This document shows, one piece after another, positions 28,592 through 37,723 of a stretch of 64,000 nucleotides of DNA. The stretch's first letter is position 1. Each line of letters opens with the position of its first letter. The stretch covers positions 39,526-103,525 of the forward strand of contig JAFLEH010000028.1 of assembly GCA_017301995.1 (NCBI GenBank), given 5' to 3'. The stretch is from Verrucomicrobiota bacterium (GTDB taxonomy: Bacteria > Verrucomicrobiota > Verrucomicrobiia > Verrucomicrobiales > Akkermansiaceae). The position numbers and the translations under genes were made by a program. The notes beneath the pieces are model-generated. The model saw nothing but the letters and a program-made list of their open reading frames with translations. It made no database searches and had not been told where the DNA came from.

Positions 28592-29599
28592 GTGCCCCTC
28601 ATTCTGGCGATCGAGTCTTCCTGTGACGAGACGGCCGTGGCGATTGTCCGCGGCGAGCCGGGCCGTGCCGCGGAAGTGCTCGCGTCCGAAGTGGCGTCGC
28701 AGATCGACCTCCACCGCGAATTCGGCGGCGTGGTTCCCGAACTCGCCTCGCGCAACCACTCGCTGCACCTGCGTCCGCTTGTCGAACAGGCGTTGCGCCA
28801 CGCGGGTGCCGATATCCGCGAAGTCGATGCCTTCGCCGCCACCACCGGACCGGGCCTGGCCTCGTCGCTGCTAATCGGCAGCACGGCTGCCAAGGCCATG
28901 GCCTGCGCGTCGGGCAAACCGTTTCTCGGTATCAACCACTTGGAAGGACACCTTCTATCGCCCTTCATCGGCCTGACGGCGGTGCCGCCGCATGTCGCGC
29001 TGATCGTTTCCGGCGGGCACACGCTTTTGTTGGATGTCGCCGGTCCCGGTTCCTATCGGAAACTTGGCTCCACCCGCGACGACGCGGCCGGCGAGGCATT
29101 TGACAAAGTTGGGAAAATGCTCGGCCTTCCCTACCCCGGAGGCCCGGAAATCGAGCGTGCCGCACGCACCGGCAATCCCGCGGCCTTTGGGTTCCCCCGC
29201 TCGATGCTGAACGATCCGCATCTCGACTTCTCGTTCTCCGGGCTGAAGACCGCGGTGCTCTACACCCTCCAGCGGGAATCCGCGCCCGTCCCCGTGGCCG
29301 ATCTGGCCGCCTCGTTCCAGCAAGCGGTCATCGAGATCCTCGTCGGCAAGGCCCTCAAGGCGGTGAAGCGTTCCGGCAAACGCGTTCTCGCTCTATCCGG
29401 CGGCGTTTCGCTCAACGGCGCGCTGCGCGCCGCCTTCGGCAATGCCTGCGCCCCGCGCGGAATCGACCTCCTAACCGCCCCACCCGGCCTCTGCACCGAC
29501 AACGCGGCGATGATCGCCTTCGCCGCGCTCCTCCGCCACTTGGCCGGCGAGCATTCCGCTCTGGTGGAGGATATCCACCCGAACCTGCCTCTGGTTTGA
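28592..29599 (+). CDS. tsaD: tRNA N6-adenosine threonylcarbamoyltransferase
   Basis: 335 residues, the usual TsaD length, starting at GTG (28592), the only start that gives the invariant N-terminus MPLILAIESSCDETAVAIV. Metal-binding NHLEGH (H116, H120), VSGGHTLL, DDAAGEAFDKVGKMLGLPYPGG, SGLKTAV and LSGGVSLNGALR are all present, as is the late CTDNAAMIA. With TsaB and TsaE partners it transfers the threonylcarbamoyl group onto A37 of ANN-decoding tRNAs. It is a core gene and a good landmark. trpB follows 90 bp downstream. Confidence 0.97.
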   Translation: MPLILAIESSCDETAVAIVRGEPGRAAEVLASEVASQIDLHREFGGVVPELASRNHSLHLRPLVEQALRHAGADIREVDAFAATTGPGLASSLLIGSTAAKAMACASGKPFLGINHLEGHLLSPFIGLTAVPPHVALIVSGGHTLLLDVAGPGSYRKLGSTRDDAAGEAFDKVGKMLGLPYPGGPEIERAARTGNPAAFGFPRSMLNDPHLDFSFSGLKTAVLYTLQRESAPVPVADLAASFQQAVIEILVGKALKAVKRSGKRVLALSGGVSLNGALRAAFGNACAPRGIDLLTAPPGLCTDNAAMIAFAALLRHLAGEHSALVEDIHPNLPLV

Positions 29600-29689
29600 T
29601 CTTGGCAGCGATTCGCGGTGACGCTTGGCGGCACGCCCCCCTCTTGTCTCTTGCCAAACCCGCGTTTTCCCCTGAGACTCCTCCCGCAC

Positions 29690-30889
29690 ATGGCTTTCCC
29701 ATCCACCCAGTTTCCCGATGCCACCGGCCATTTCGGACGGTTCGGCGGCATGTTCGTGCCCGAAACCCTGATGGCTCCGCTCCAGGAACTCGCGGCAGCC
29801 TATGAACAAGTGAAAGCGGACCCCGCATTCCGGCGGGAACTCGACGCCCTGCTCAGCGACTACGTAGGCCGCCCGACCCCGCTCTATTTCGCCGAACGTT
29901 GGACCAAAGCGCTCGGCGGCGCCCGGATCTATCTGAAGCGCGAGGATCTGCTGCACACCGGCGCCCACAAGATCAACAACGCCATCGGCCAGATTCTGCT
30001 GGCCAAGCGTCTCGGAAAGACCCGCATCATCGCGGAAACCGGCGCCGGCCAGCACGGCGTCGCCACCGCCACCGTGTGCGCGCGCTTCGGCATGGAGTGC
30101 GTTGTTTACATGGGTCAGGTCGATATGGAGCGCCAGGCGCTCAACGTCGCCCGGATGCGCCTGATGGGCGCCGAAGTCCGCGCCGTGACCGCCGGGCAGG
30201 CGACGCTCAAGGAGGCCGTCAACGAGGCGATGCGGGACTGGGTGGCCAGTGTGGACCACACCCACTACATCCTTGGTTCGGCGCTCGGCTCACATCCGTT
30301 CCCGATGATCGTCCGCGATTTCCACCGGGTCATCGGTCTGGAAGCCCGGCGGCAGATTCTGGAAAAGGAAGGACGGCTGCCGGATTTGTTAGTCGCCTGC
30401 GTCGGCGGCGGGTCCAACGCGATCGGGCTGTTCCATCCGTTTCTCGGCGATCCGGACGTCCGGATGCTCGGCATCGAGGCCGGCGGTGACGGCATCATCC
30501 CGGAACGTCACGCGGCGCGCTTTCAGGGAGGAAAACTCGGCGTCCTTCAGGGAACCAAGACCTGGCTGCTCGCCAACGACGACGGACAGATCCAGCTCAC
30601 CCACTCGGTTTCCGCGGGACTCGACTACGCGGCGGTAGGCCCCGAGCATGCGTTCCTCCAGGAATCCGGCCGGGTCCAATACAACTTCGCCACCGATGCC
30701 GAAGCCCTCGCCGCGTTCAAGCAACTCGCCCACACGGAAGGCATCATCCCCGCTCTGGAAAGCGCCCACGCGATGGCCGGAGTGATCAAGGTGGCCCCCA
30801 CCCTTTCGTCCGACCAAATCATCATCGCCAACCTATCCGGCCGCGGCGACAAGGACGTCGAGCAAGCGGCGAAGTATCTTCTTGGCTAG
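29690..30889 (+). CDS. trpB: Tryptophan synthase beta chain
   Basis: 399 residues from the ATG at 29690; an open frame 72 bp further upstream lacks family similarity. All TrpB hallmarks are present: GHFGRFGGMFVPETL at the N-terminus, LKREDLLHTGAHKINNA with the PLP-binding lysine at 94, AETGAGQHGVATA, the PLP-phosphate loop GGGSNAIG and the C-terminal LSGRGDKD. It converts indole plus serine to tryptophan in the cytoplasm. No trpA is seen nearby. The sulfatase gene begins within 70 bp of the stop. Confidence 0.97.
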   Translation: MAFPSTQFPDATGHFGRFGGMFVPETLMAPLQELAAAYEQVKADPAFRRELDALLSDYVGRPTPLYFAERWTKALGGARIYLKREDLLHTGAHKINNAIGQILLAKRLGKTRIIAETGAGQHGVATATVCARFGMECVVYMGQVDMERQALNVARMRLMGAEVRAVTAGQATLKEAVNEAMRDWVASVDHTHYILGSALGSHPFPMIVRDFHRVIGLEARRQILEKEGRLPDLLVACVGGGSNAIGLFHPFLGDPDVRMLGIEAGGDGIIPERHAARFQGGKLGVLQGTKTWLLANDDGQIQLTHSVSAGLDYAAVGPEHAFLQESGRVQYNFATDAEALAAFKQLAHTEGIIPALESAHAMAGVIKVAPTLSSDQIIIANLSGRGDKDVEQAAKYLLG

Positions 30890-30956
30890 CCCGTACCTGA
30901 TCCAGCAGCATCCGCCGGGCAGATTCCGGCATCCAACCTCCAAACCCCACACCGCC

Positions 30957-32432
30957 ATGCGATCCACCCTGACACTTCTGCTCTCATCCATTCTGGGATT
31001 GGCCGCCGCGCAAGCCGCGCCGCGCAATGTCGTATTCATCCTGGCCGACGATCTCGGATGGGGTGAACTCGGCTGCTATGGCCAAGAGAAAATCCGGACT
31101 CCGCATATCGACCGTTTGGCCAAGGAGGGCACACGGTTCACCCACCACTATTCGGGGGCTCCGGTGTGCGCGCCGTCCCGCTGCGTGCTGATGACCGGCA
31201 AACACCTCGGCCATGCGGAGATCCGGGGAAATCTCCAGGCGAAGGTGAATTTTCCCGAGTTCAAGGAAGGCCAGCATCCGATATCCGCGGGCTTGGCGAC
31301 TCTGGCGGAAACCTTCAAAGCCGCCGGATTCGCCACCGGGGCGATGGGCAAATGGGGACTCGGCCCGGTGGGATCCACCGGGGATCCCAACAAGCAGGGG
31401 TTCGACCTGTTCTTCGGTTACAACTGCCAGGCGGTGGCTCACAGTTTCTATCCAAGATACCTGTGGCGCAACGGCGAGCGGATCCTGATCAATGAAAAAC
31501 CGGTGCCCGGGAATGCCAAACAGCCGGAAGGCCCGGTGAAGATGGAAGACTGGATCGGCAAAACCTATGCCTCCAAACCGATTCTGGAGGAGGCGCTTGG
31601 TTTCATCGAGGCTAACAAAGACCACCGGTTCTTTCTCTATCTGCCATTCACCGAGCCGCATGTCTCGATGCATCCGCCGGTGAAGAGCGTGGAGGAATAC
31701 CCCAAGGAATGGGACGACAAACCCTACCGCGGCCAGTGCGGCTACCTTCCACATCCGCGCCCGCGCGCCGCCTACGCGGCGATGATTTCGGACCTCGACC
31801 GCCATGTCGGCGCGGTGGTGGACAAGCTGCGGGCGCTCAATCTGTTGGACGAAACGCTGATCGTCTTCACCTCCGACAACGGCACCACCCACAAAGGCGG
31901 CGACCCGCAGTTCGGAATCGGCGGGGTGGACGCGGAGTTTTTCAACTCCACCCGCGGCCTGAGCGGCTTCAAGGGCAGCGTGCGGGAAGGCGGACTGCGT
32001 GTGCCGATGATCATCCGTTACCCGGCGTCCGTAAAGGCCGGCGCGGTGAGCGATGTTCCCGGTTACTTCGCCGATTGGTATCCCACGCTGTGCGCCGCGT
32101 TCGGTCTAACCGCTCCCGCCGGACTGGACGGGGAAAACCTCTGGCCGGCGATCACCGGTGACAGCGCTCCCGCCACCCGCAAGCCGATGGTCTGGGTCTA
32201 TCCGGAATACGGCGGGCAGGTTGCGGTGCGGATCGGGAACTTCATGGTGCTGCGCGAGAATCTGAAAACCAAGAAACCGAGCCCTTGGCAGGTGTACGAC
32301 ATTGCGGCGGATCCGGCCCAAGCCAACGATCTATCCTCCACCCGAAGCGACCTGATCACTCGGGCGGTTGAAATCCTGAACCAGCAGACATCTCCGAATC
32401 CGGCCTTCCCGATGGACTTGCCCAAACCCTGA
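30957..32432 (+). CDS. Secreted arylsulfatase-family sulfatase
   Basis: 491 residues from the ATG at 30957, chosen because it starts a clear signal peptide (MRSTLTLLLSSILGLAAAQA). The mature part begins with the metal-binding NVVFILADDLGWGELGCYG. The formylglycine motif CAPSR starts at Cys71, with a supporting TGKHLGH, so it is of the Cys type and needs FGE maturation. Later metal and substrate elements are SDNG (FTSDNGTTHKGG) and VREGGLRVPMIIRYP. It would remove sulfate esters from polysaccharides outside the cytoplasm. No dedicated maturase is visible in the window; two proteins near 19.6-23.4 kb only resemble that fold. Confidence 0.93.
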   Translation: MRSTLTLLLSSILGLAAAQAAPRNVVFILADDLGWGELGCYGQEKIRTPHIDRLAKEGTRFTHHYSGAPVCAPSRCVLMTGKHLGHAEIRGNLQAKVNFPEFKEGQHPISAGLATLAETFKAAGFATGAMGKWGLGPVGSTGDPNKQGFDLFFGYNCQAVAHSFYPRYLWRNGERILINEKPVPGNAKQPEGPVKMEDWIGKTYASKPILEEALGFIEANKDHRFFLYLPFTEPHVSMHPPVKSVEEYPKEWDDKPYRGQCGYLPHPRPRAAYAAMISDLDRHVGAVVDKLRALNLLDETLIVFTSDNGTTHKGGDPQFGIGGVDAEFFNSTRGLSGFKGSVREGGLRVPMIIRYPASVKAGAVSDVPGYFADWYPTLCAAFGLTAPAGLDGENLWPAITGDSAPATRKPMVWVYPEYGGQVAVRIGNFMVLRENLKTKKPSPWQVYDIAADPAQANDLSSTRSDLITRAVEILNQQTSPNPAFPMDLPKP

Positions 32433-32512
32433 TGGACGCCTGAAATTCCGCGTTTCCCAAATGGCGCCTTGACAAAGCGGGGGGATATCACTATCCCTAG
32501 CCACCCCCGGCC

Positions 32513-33829
32513 ATGTCGAACGACACATTTACCTTCTTCTGTCCCGCTTGCGGGGCCAAACTCACGCTCGCGCTGCGTCTGGCTGGCGTCGTGGGGCCGT
32601 GCCCGTCGTGCAGATCCCAGATCCAGGCTCCGACCATGGAGGCCCTCATGCAGCACGCGCAGGCGACCGGCCACAATCCGATCCAGGCGCTTGGCGCGCC
32701 GCAGCCCCAAGCGCCACAGCCTTCCCAAGTGGCGCCGCAGCCGCCGCCCCAGAACACCGCCGAGAGCGCTCCGGCGGCTTCACCCAGAAATCCCTATTTT
32801 ATCGAACCCCGGCAGCTTCCCCAGCGCAGCGAGCCGGTGGAGATCGTCTCACGCCCAATCTCCGACGAAACGGACCGTCCGCGCGAAGGATCATACGCTC
32901 CTCCGCCCCGGCGTCGCCATTCGGGAGCGTTTCGCCGTGCGTTGGTGCCGTTCGTGTTTCTCGGCGCGACGGTGGCATTGGTGGCCGGGCTTACTCTCCT
33001 GCTCACCAATCCGAATCTGCTTTCTTTGTCCAAGCCCCCCCCTGAAAAGGCACCCTCCCCGGTGAAGAAGATCCTAACCGACGATCCGGTTCCAACCGAA
33101 AACCCGGGCACGAACCAAGCCGCGGTCACCCAACCTCCCAAAACGGATCCCACGCCGCCGGCTCCATTGCTTTCCCCCGAAGACCGTGGCAACCGGGCCA
33201 TGCAGACCCTCGAAACCTTTCTCAAGGCGAACTCGCTGGAGGAACGGCAGCCGATCATCGAAACCTCCGCTACCCCTGAAGAACTTCAGAAATCCTGCCT
33301 CAACGGGAAATTGCCCGAGGCGCGTTTCGACACCCTGATTCAGGAAAGCAACGATTTGGAAAAAGTGGTGGATTGCTACTACAGCGTGCGCTTCAGAACC
33401 GAGGACGCGACCGAGAACGTCCAAACCATGCTGGTCCGGATCCGTGGCGACGCTCCTCCCAAGGTGGTTGTTGACCCGTTCCTCGACCTCTATGGCGGAC
33501 GTCTCAAGGAGTTCATGGCATCCACCGGAAAGGATAGCGGCAAGTTCCAGGTTGTTCTAACACCCATGAAATACTGCCCCGCCGGCGTTCCCGCCGCGGA
33601 AACCAAGGGGTCCATCAAATTGCAGTCGGACTCCGCCAGTCCGGGCGTGATCGGTTGGGCGATTTTCGGAGTGAATGGTCCGATCGGCAAGATGCTTGAC
33701 GATCCCTCATCCGGCATGCACTGGGGAGCCCCCAAATACTGCACCGTGGTTCTCCAATGGAACCGTGATGACCCGAATAAACCTTACGTGGAGGCGCTCG
33801 ATATCACCCGCCTCGATTGGAACCCCTGA
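32513..33829 (+). CDS. Zinc-ribbon, single-transmembrane protein of unknown function
   Basis: 438 residues. The N-terminus is a zinc ribbon (FFCPACGAKLTLALRLAGVV-GPCPSCRSQI, two CxxC pairs), followed by a Pro/Gln-rich low-complexity region. A basic stretch and one transmembrane helix come next (ALVPFVFLGATVALVAGLTLLL), then a Pro/Thr/Lys-rich linker and a ~220-residue C-terminal domain (MQTLETFLKANSLEERQPII...). The arrangement, cytoplasmic ribbon plus extracytoplasmic domain, is common in Verrucomicrobia and Planctomycetes, but no function is assigned. Confidence 0.75.
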   Translation: MSNDTFTFFCPACGAKLTLALRLAGVVGPCPSCRSQIQAPTMEALMQHAQATGHNPIQALGAPQPQAPQPSQVAPQPPPQNTAESAPAASPRNPYFIEPRQLPQRSEPVEIVSRPISDETDRPREGSYAPPPRRRHSGAFRRALVPFVFLGATVALVAGLTLLLTNPNLLSLSKPPPEKAPSPVKKILTDDPVPTENPGTNQAAVTQPPKTDPTPPAPLLSPEDRGNRAMQTLETFLKANSLEERQPIIETSATPEELQKSCLNGKLPEARFDTLIQESNDLEKVVDCYYSVRFRTEDATENVQTMLVRIRGDAPPKVVVDPFLDLYGGRLKEFMASTGKDSGKFQVVLTPMKYCPAGVPAAETKGSIKLQSDSASPGVIGWAIFGVNGPIGKMLDDPSSGMHWGAPKYCTVVLQWNRDDPNKPYVEALDITRLDWNP

Positions 33830-33852
33830 AGCGGAAGCCGCGCGGCGGTTTC

Positions 33853-34323
33853 TTACGGGTTCTTTCCAAGTGGAGGACCATCGGGTCCGGCGCTCGCCAG
33901 CGCGCGCCAGCCCCCGTGCAACACGAACACTTCGTTGCCGAATTGGAGCGCCCGGATGCGCTCCGCCACTTGCCGGCTGGTGCCGCAGTTCTCGTTCGTG
34001 CAGAAAACGATCACCCGCTGCCCGTCCGTCATCCGCATCGCCCCGGCGGCCTCGAACGCCTGCATGTCTTCGACTGTATCAAGATTCCACAGCACCGATC
34101 CCGTAACCGAAAGTTCCCGCCATTCCTTGCGCGACCGGGCGTCCACCCACACCACATCATTGTGCCACTCGCCCATGACGCGGGACAGGCAGACTTCGTC
34201 GGATTTCAGCTTCGCGGGGTCGCAGGCCACTCCGCGCGCGGGCGGTCCGTGAAACAGATAGGTGGCGCCGGCCCCCAGCAGGGCCGCGCAAACCATTGCT
34301 GCCATCTGCAGGGGGATTTTCAT
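33853..34323 (-). CDS. Rhodanese-like domain protein, membrane anchored or exported
   Basis: 156 residues with an N-terminal hydrophobic segment (MAAMVCAALLGAGATYLF) and a single rhodanese fold: VVWVDARSRKEW, then VIVFCTNENCGTSRQVAERI with the presumed catalytic Cys108 (Cys113 also lies in the loop), and FVLHGGWRAL. It is the last gene of the sigma-factor operon, its ATG overlapping the stop of the DUF1573 gene by 4 bp. A role in extracytoplasmic sulfur or redox chemistry fits, but the substrate is unknown. Confidence 0.85.
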   Translation of the reverse strand: MKIPLQMAAMVCAALLGAGATYLFHGPPARGVACDPAKLKSDEVCLSRVMGEWHNDVVWVDARSRKEWRELSVTGSVLWNLDTVEDMQAFEAAGAMRMTDGQRVIVFCTNENCGTSRQVAERIRALQFGNEVFVLHGGWRALASAGPDGPPLGKNP

Positions 34324-35108
34324 GGCTGGCGAATGGGTTTGTCCTGAACGGTGGCGAAGACCTGCACCGCTTTCCAGCGCGGAATGGTGCTGTCCGTATC
34401 AAGCCGGATCGCGCTGAGTCCCGGCTCCGAAGTGCTTGCGGGGGTCACCCACAGCTCGTAGCGACGACCTTCCCCGAGCGTTTTCAACTCAATCCGGATG
34501 TCATTGGAGGTGCTGGAAGATCCGGTAATCCGGATCGGTTGGTCGCCGTGGATGGTGATATCGATTTTTTTCGGATCCGCCGGTTTGCCGATCTGCCATT
34601 TGAGGTTTTTTTCAGAAAGGACCACCAATTCGGGAATGATGAGGCGGGAGACCAATACGTGGCTGGGTTTTTCCTCCGGATCACCTTCCAGCCAGAGCAT
34701 GAAATCCTTGTCCACGGTTCCGATCATGTTGCCCAGTTCATATCGGGCGCGGATAACGCCTTTTTCGCCGGGCGCATAGACCAGTTTGCCGCCGGAAACC
34801 AACATCTCCATGCAGGCGCAGTTTTTTTCCACCCGTGAGATGGTTAGGGTGCGGTCGGTCCGGTTTTCAAAAAGAAAATCGAGCTGTGCGTGGGTGGCGT
34901 CCGGAGCCACGCGGGCCTCCACCACCGTCGAGGCGAAGGCCAGCCCGTGCGGCGTGGAAGCGGTGGCGGGCACGGCATTCTCCGCAGGTTTTCCGGCGGA
35001 ATCGCGTCCGGTTTCACGGGGGCCACGCGATTTGACCGCCACAAATCCCGCCGCCGCCATCAGCAGCAGCACGATAACCGTCCGCAGCAGGATCGCCCGG
35101 ATCTTCAA
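34320..35108 (-). CDS. DUF1573 domain protein (second copy)
   Basis: 262 residues if started at the TTG at 35108, which overlaps the stop of the preceding gene (TTGA) and directly precedes a membrane anchor (IRAILLRTVIVLLLMAAAGFVAV). A longer frame upstream is the shadow of the neighbouring gene. The DUF1573 domain shows FLFENRTDRTLTISRVEKNCACMEM and YAPGEKGVIRARYELGNMIG, a fold related to Ig-like ASH/PapD domains. The second half (LKWQIGKPADPKKIDITIHG) is another beta domain. It is a close paralogue of its upstream neighbour, so the pair arose by duplication. Exported; function unknown. Confidence 0.82.
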   Translation of the reverse strand: MKIRAILLRTVIVLLLMAAAGFVAVKSRGPRETGRDSAGKPAENAVPATASTPHGLAFASTVVEARVAPDATHAQLDFLFENRTDRTLTISRVEKNCACMEMLVSGGKLVYAPGEKGVIRARYELGNMIGTVDKDFMLWLEGDPEEKPSHVLVSRLIIPELVVLSEKNLKWQIGKPADPKKIDITIHGDQPIRITGSSSTSNDIRIELKTLGEGRRYELWVTPASTSEPGLSAIRLDTDSTIPRWKAVQVFATVQDKPIRQP

Positions 35109-35791
35109 CGCACCGCCGCCCCCTCCCCAGGCCGGTCCGCCCGCACGACGGCGAATACCTGCTGGATCTTGTGACGCTCGATCTCGCAATCGGTTTCCAG
35201 CCGCACCAGCCCGATGGTCGTGCGTTTCATATCGGCGGGCGTGATCCACAGTTCGTAATCGGCTCCCTCCTTGATCGTTTTCAGTTCGGTCTTGAACATC
35301 TCCGAATTGCACTCCGCCTTGAGAATGCGGATCGGCTTGGGATATTTCATGTGGATGGTCACCTTCTGGGGATCCGGATTCCCGTTGAGCGTCCATTTGA
35401 GGGTTTTCTGGCCGAGTTCGACGAGCACCGGAACATGCGCGCGGACCGTGAGAACGATCGGGTTGTTCTCCTGCTTCTCCAGAACGATGGCGATGGTTTT
35501 GTCAACCGTGCCGACGATGTTGCCGACCTCGAACGCGGCCCTGACGACCCCTTTTTCGCCCGGTTGATAGATCAGCTTGCCGCCCTTCACCTGGGCATTG
35601 AGACAGGAGCAGGTCTTTTCCACACGGGAAATGGTCACCGGGTGGTCGGAGGCGTTGGTGAACTCGAAGTCGCCGTCGGCGGTGGTGGCTTCGGGCTTGA
35701 GATTGAGTTCGACCAACTCCTTTTCAAATTTGAGGTCTCCGGCCTGAAGCAGGCCGGCCAGCAGTGCCAGAACCAAGGAAATCGCGCGCAT
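35105..35791 (-). CDS. DUF1573 domain protein (first copy)
   Basis: 228 residues with a signal peptide (MRAISLVLALLAGLLQAG) and a DUF1573 domain (FEFTNASDHPVTISRVEKTCSCLNAQ, YQPGEKGVVRAAFEVGNIVG). The conserved CxC after ISRVEK is shared with the paralogue downstream. It starts 9 bp after the preceding gene and ends overlapping the next start. Both DUF1573 genes sit in the operon of an ECF sigma factor, so they may be targets or sensors of that envelope response; this is inference. Confidence 0.85.
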   Translation of the reverse strand: MRAISLVLALLAGLLQAGDLKFEKELVELNLKPEATTADGDFEFTNASDHPVTISRVEKTCSCLNAQVKGGKLIYQPGEKGVVRAAFEVGNIVGTVDKTIAIVLEKQENNPIVLTVRAHVPVLVELGQKTLKWTLNGNPDPQKVTIHMKYPKPIRILKAECNSEMFKTELKTIKEGADYELWITPADMKRTTIGLVRLETDCEIERHKIQQVFAVVRADRPGEGAAVR

Positions 35792-35800
35792 CGGCCTAGC

Positions 35801-36313
35801 CTAACGCGCGGTTTCCTTGTTCGCAAGCGAAACCGCGATGATGATTCTGCCGCCCCGCCACTCCGGGCCCAGCACGAACAACGGACGGTCCCCCTCAAGC
35901 ACCACATCGGTCTTGAGAATCTTCTTGCGGCTCAGCCAAAGTTCGAGATCCAGCCGGGTCGCCGACTCGGTGGGACGGCTGCTGGCGTCGAACCGGACCA
36001 GAACTTCGTCGGACGGCTTGAGCGGTTGAGCCCAATTCTCATAGCTGCGGAACAGCGGCTGAACTTCCATGCCCAGCGAGCGATAGTTCTTGAAACGGAG
36101 CTTCTCCTCGCTTCGGAGCCGCTGTTCTAGGGACTTTCCGAGCTTGGCGGCCTTGTCGCCGGCCACCGCGACATCGCCGTCGGTGGCGTAAATCACGCGG
36201 ACCGCCACATTGGCCAGCACGGCCTTCCCGGGATCGTCGGCCGCACGGGAAAACACCGGAAGCAACAGCAGCGCCGCCGCCAGCCATCCGCCCAACCACC
36301 CGGCCCGGATCAT
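35801..36313 (-). CDS. Exported protein of unknown function in the sigma-factor operon
   Basis: 170 residues: signal peptide (AGWLGGWLAAALLLLPVFSRAA) and a beta-rich body (VRVIYATDGD, YRSLGMEVQPLFRSYENW, LDLELWLSRKKILKTDVVLEGDRPLFVLGPEW). No family is recognised. Its ATG overlaps the stop of the anti-sigma-like gene by 4 bp and the DUF1573 gene begins 9 bp after it, so it is co-translated with the regulators. It may be a periplasmic component of the same response. Confidence 0.7.
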   Translation of the reverse strand: MIRAGWLGGWLAAALLLLPVFSRAADDPGKAVLANVAVRVIYATDGDVAVAGDKAAKLGKSLEQRLRSEEKLRFKNYRSLGMEVQPLFRSYENWAQPLKPSDEVLVRFDASSRPTESATRLDLELWLSRKKILKTDVVLEGDRPLFVLGPEWRGGRIIIAVSLANKETAR

Positions 36314-36915
36314 TGGCGCACCTCCTTGGTTTCAGGCGTCTTGAGACCCGCCATCCCCTGGCTGTCGTCGCCAATCGACACCGTTTCCGAAAAATCCATG
36401 CTGTCCGGAATAGCGTCCACACCTTCCAGCACGATCACGGTGGCCTCGGCGTCCTCGCTGGAGAACCACTCCGCGTCCACCCCGCGTTCCGGCGTGTAGA
36501 GTCCCGGTTGCGGGGCCGCGGCAAGCTCCACGGCCGACGGAGCGGGAGCCGCCACCACTTCGGTGCGGGTTCCGGCCTTGGTGCCCAGCCAAAACGCCAG
36601 CGCCATACCGGCAACCGCCGTGGCCGGCAGCCAGAAGGCCCGCCACCCCGAGCGGCGCGCCGCGGGCTCCGCCACCGGACCGGACTGCTCCCGGATCGCG
36701 CGTTCGATCCGGCTGTTGAAAAAATCCGGATACGGCGGCTCCACGGAGGACGGCAGCAGGGTCGCTAGGTCGCGCTTCAGCGCGCGAATCCGTTCCCGTT
36801 CCGCGAACCGTCCGGCATCGTCGGCGATTTCCCGCTCGAAAGCGGCCAGTTCGGCGCCTTCGAGATCATCCTCCAGCCATCGGGCCAGCAGGGTTTCATC
36901 GGTTTTCGTATTCAT
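36310..36915 (-). CDS. Anti-sigma-factor-like membrane protein lacking the zinc motif
   Basis: 201 residues. The N-terminal ~75 residues have the helical build of an anti-sigma domain (LLARWLEDDLEGAELAAFEREI, FAERERIRALKRDLATLLP) and a transmembrane helix follows (FWLPATAVAGMALAFWLG). There is no His or Cys in the N-terminal domain, so it lacks the HxxxCxxC zinc site of classical anti-sigmas. The extracytoplasmic tail is acidic. The gene overlaps the end of the ECF sigma gene by 20 bp, the usual arrangement of a sigma and its inhibitor. The assignment rests mostly on this context. Confidence 0.72.
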   Translation of the reverse strand: MNTKTDETLLARWLEDDLEGAELAAFEREIADDAGRFAERERIRALKRDLATLLPSSVEPPYPDFFNSRIERAIREQSGPVAEPAARRSGWRAFWLPATAVAGMALAFWLGTKAGTRTEVVAAPAPSAVELAAAPQPGLYTPERGVDAEWFSSEDAEATVIVLEGVDAIPDSMDFSETVSIGDDSQGMAGLKTPETKEVRQ

Positions 36916-37558
36916 GCTTCAACAGGGTTTGGAGTTTCTGGCGTGCGTAAAACAACCGGCTCATCACGGTTCCAATGGAAGTTCCCATCACATCGGCGAT
37001 TTCCTTGTAGGCGAGGCCCTGCACATCCTTGAGCAGCACGGCCTCGCGGTGTTCGGGAGTGAGTTTCGCAAGCGCGGCTTCGATTTTCACCCGCAGTTCG
37101 CCCCTTGCGAGGGCCTCGTCCGGGGCTTCCCCGGCCTCCGGCGTGGTCGCGGACGCCGGATCGATCCGGTCCCGCTCGAAAATCTCGTCGTTCAGCTCGC
37201 CCACACTCTCGATCTTTTTCCGCCGGGTCCAGTCATAGACCACATTGTGCGCGATCCGGTAGAGCCAGGTGGTGAAGCGCGCCTTCGCCTCAAAGCGTGG
37301 CAACGCCTGCCACGCCTTGATGAAGACCTCCTGTGAAAGGTCCCATGCCTCCGCTTCCTGATGTATCATGTTCCGAATCATGGCGAATACCCTCCCCCTG
37401 TGGCGGGTGACCAACACATCATAGGCGCGCATGTCACCCTCCCGGGCACGTGAGACCAATTGGGCGTCCTCCGCTGAATCCCCATCATCGGCATCCAGCG
37501 CGACCGGCCCGACCGGTCCCATCGACGACTTGGACGATACTGGGCTGGAATTATTCAT
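36896..37558 (-). CDS. RNA polymerase sigma factor, ECF (sigma-70 family)
   Basis: 220 residues from the ATG at 37558; open frame further upstream is not sigma-like. Region 2 spans roughly residues 40-110 (YDVLVTRHRGRVFAMIRNMI, WDLSQEVFIKAWQALPRF, FTTWLYRIAHNVVYDWTRRKK). Region 4 is LAKLTPEHREAVLLKDVQGL followed by YKEIADVMGTSIGTVMSRLF, a complete helix-turn-helix. The short acidic linker between them and the lack of regions 1 and 3 define an ECF factor. It heads an operon with a membrane anti-sigma-like protein and four envelope proteins, and probably controls that operon in response to envelope conditions. Confidence 0.93.
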   Translation of the reverse strand: MNNSSPVSSKSSMGPVGPVALDADDGDSAEDAQLVSRAREGDMRAYDVLVTRHRGRVFAMIRNMIHQEAEAWDLSQEVFIKAWQALPRFEAKARFTTWLYRIAHNVVYDWTRRKKIESVGELNDEIFERDRIDPASATTPEAGEAPDEALARGELRVKIEAALAKLTPEHREAVLLKDVQGLAYKEIADVMGTSIGTVMSRLFYARQKLQTLLKHEYENR

Positions 37559-37723
37559 GTTTCGCGTGGATTTCTTTCTTCGGGCACCCTTGCACACCTC
37601 CGGCGGGTCCGCGCGCACTGTGCATGAGAACCCCCACCGCTGCAACCCGAATCCAACACCGATGAGGCACCCCTTTCGTCTTGCGCGCGTGTCGGCTGCT
37701 CCGCATCCTCGCCGGGCCGCGCC

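Noticed and set aside
35109..35396. N-terminal extension of the second DUF1573 gene
   Set aside because: Shadow of the first DUF1573 gene in another frame; the overlapping TTGA start precedes a clean membrane anchor.
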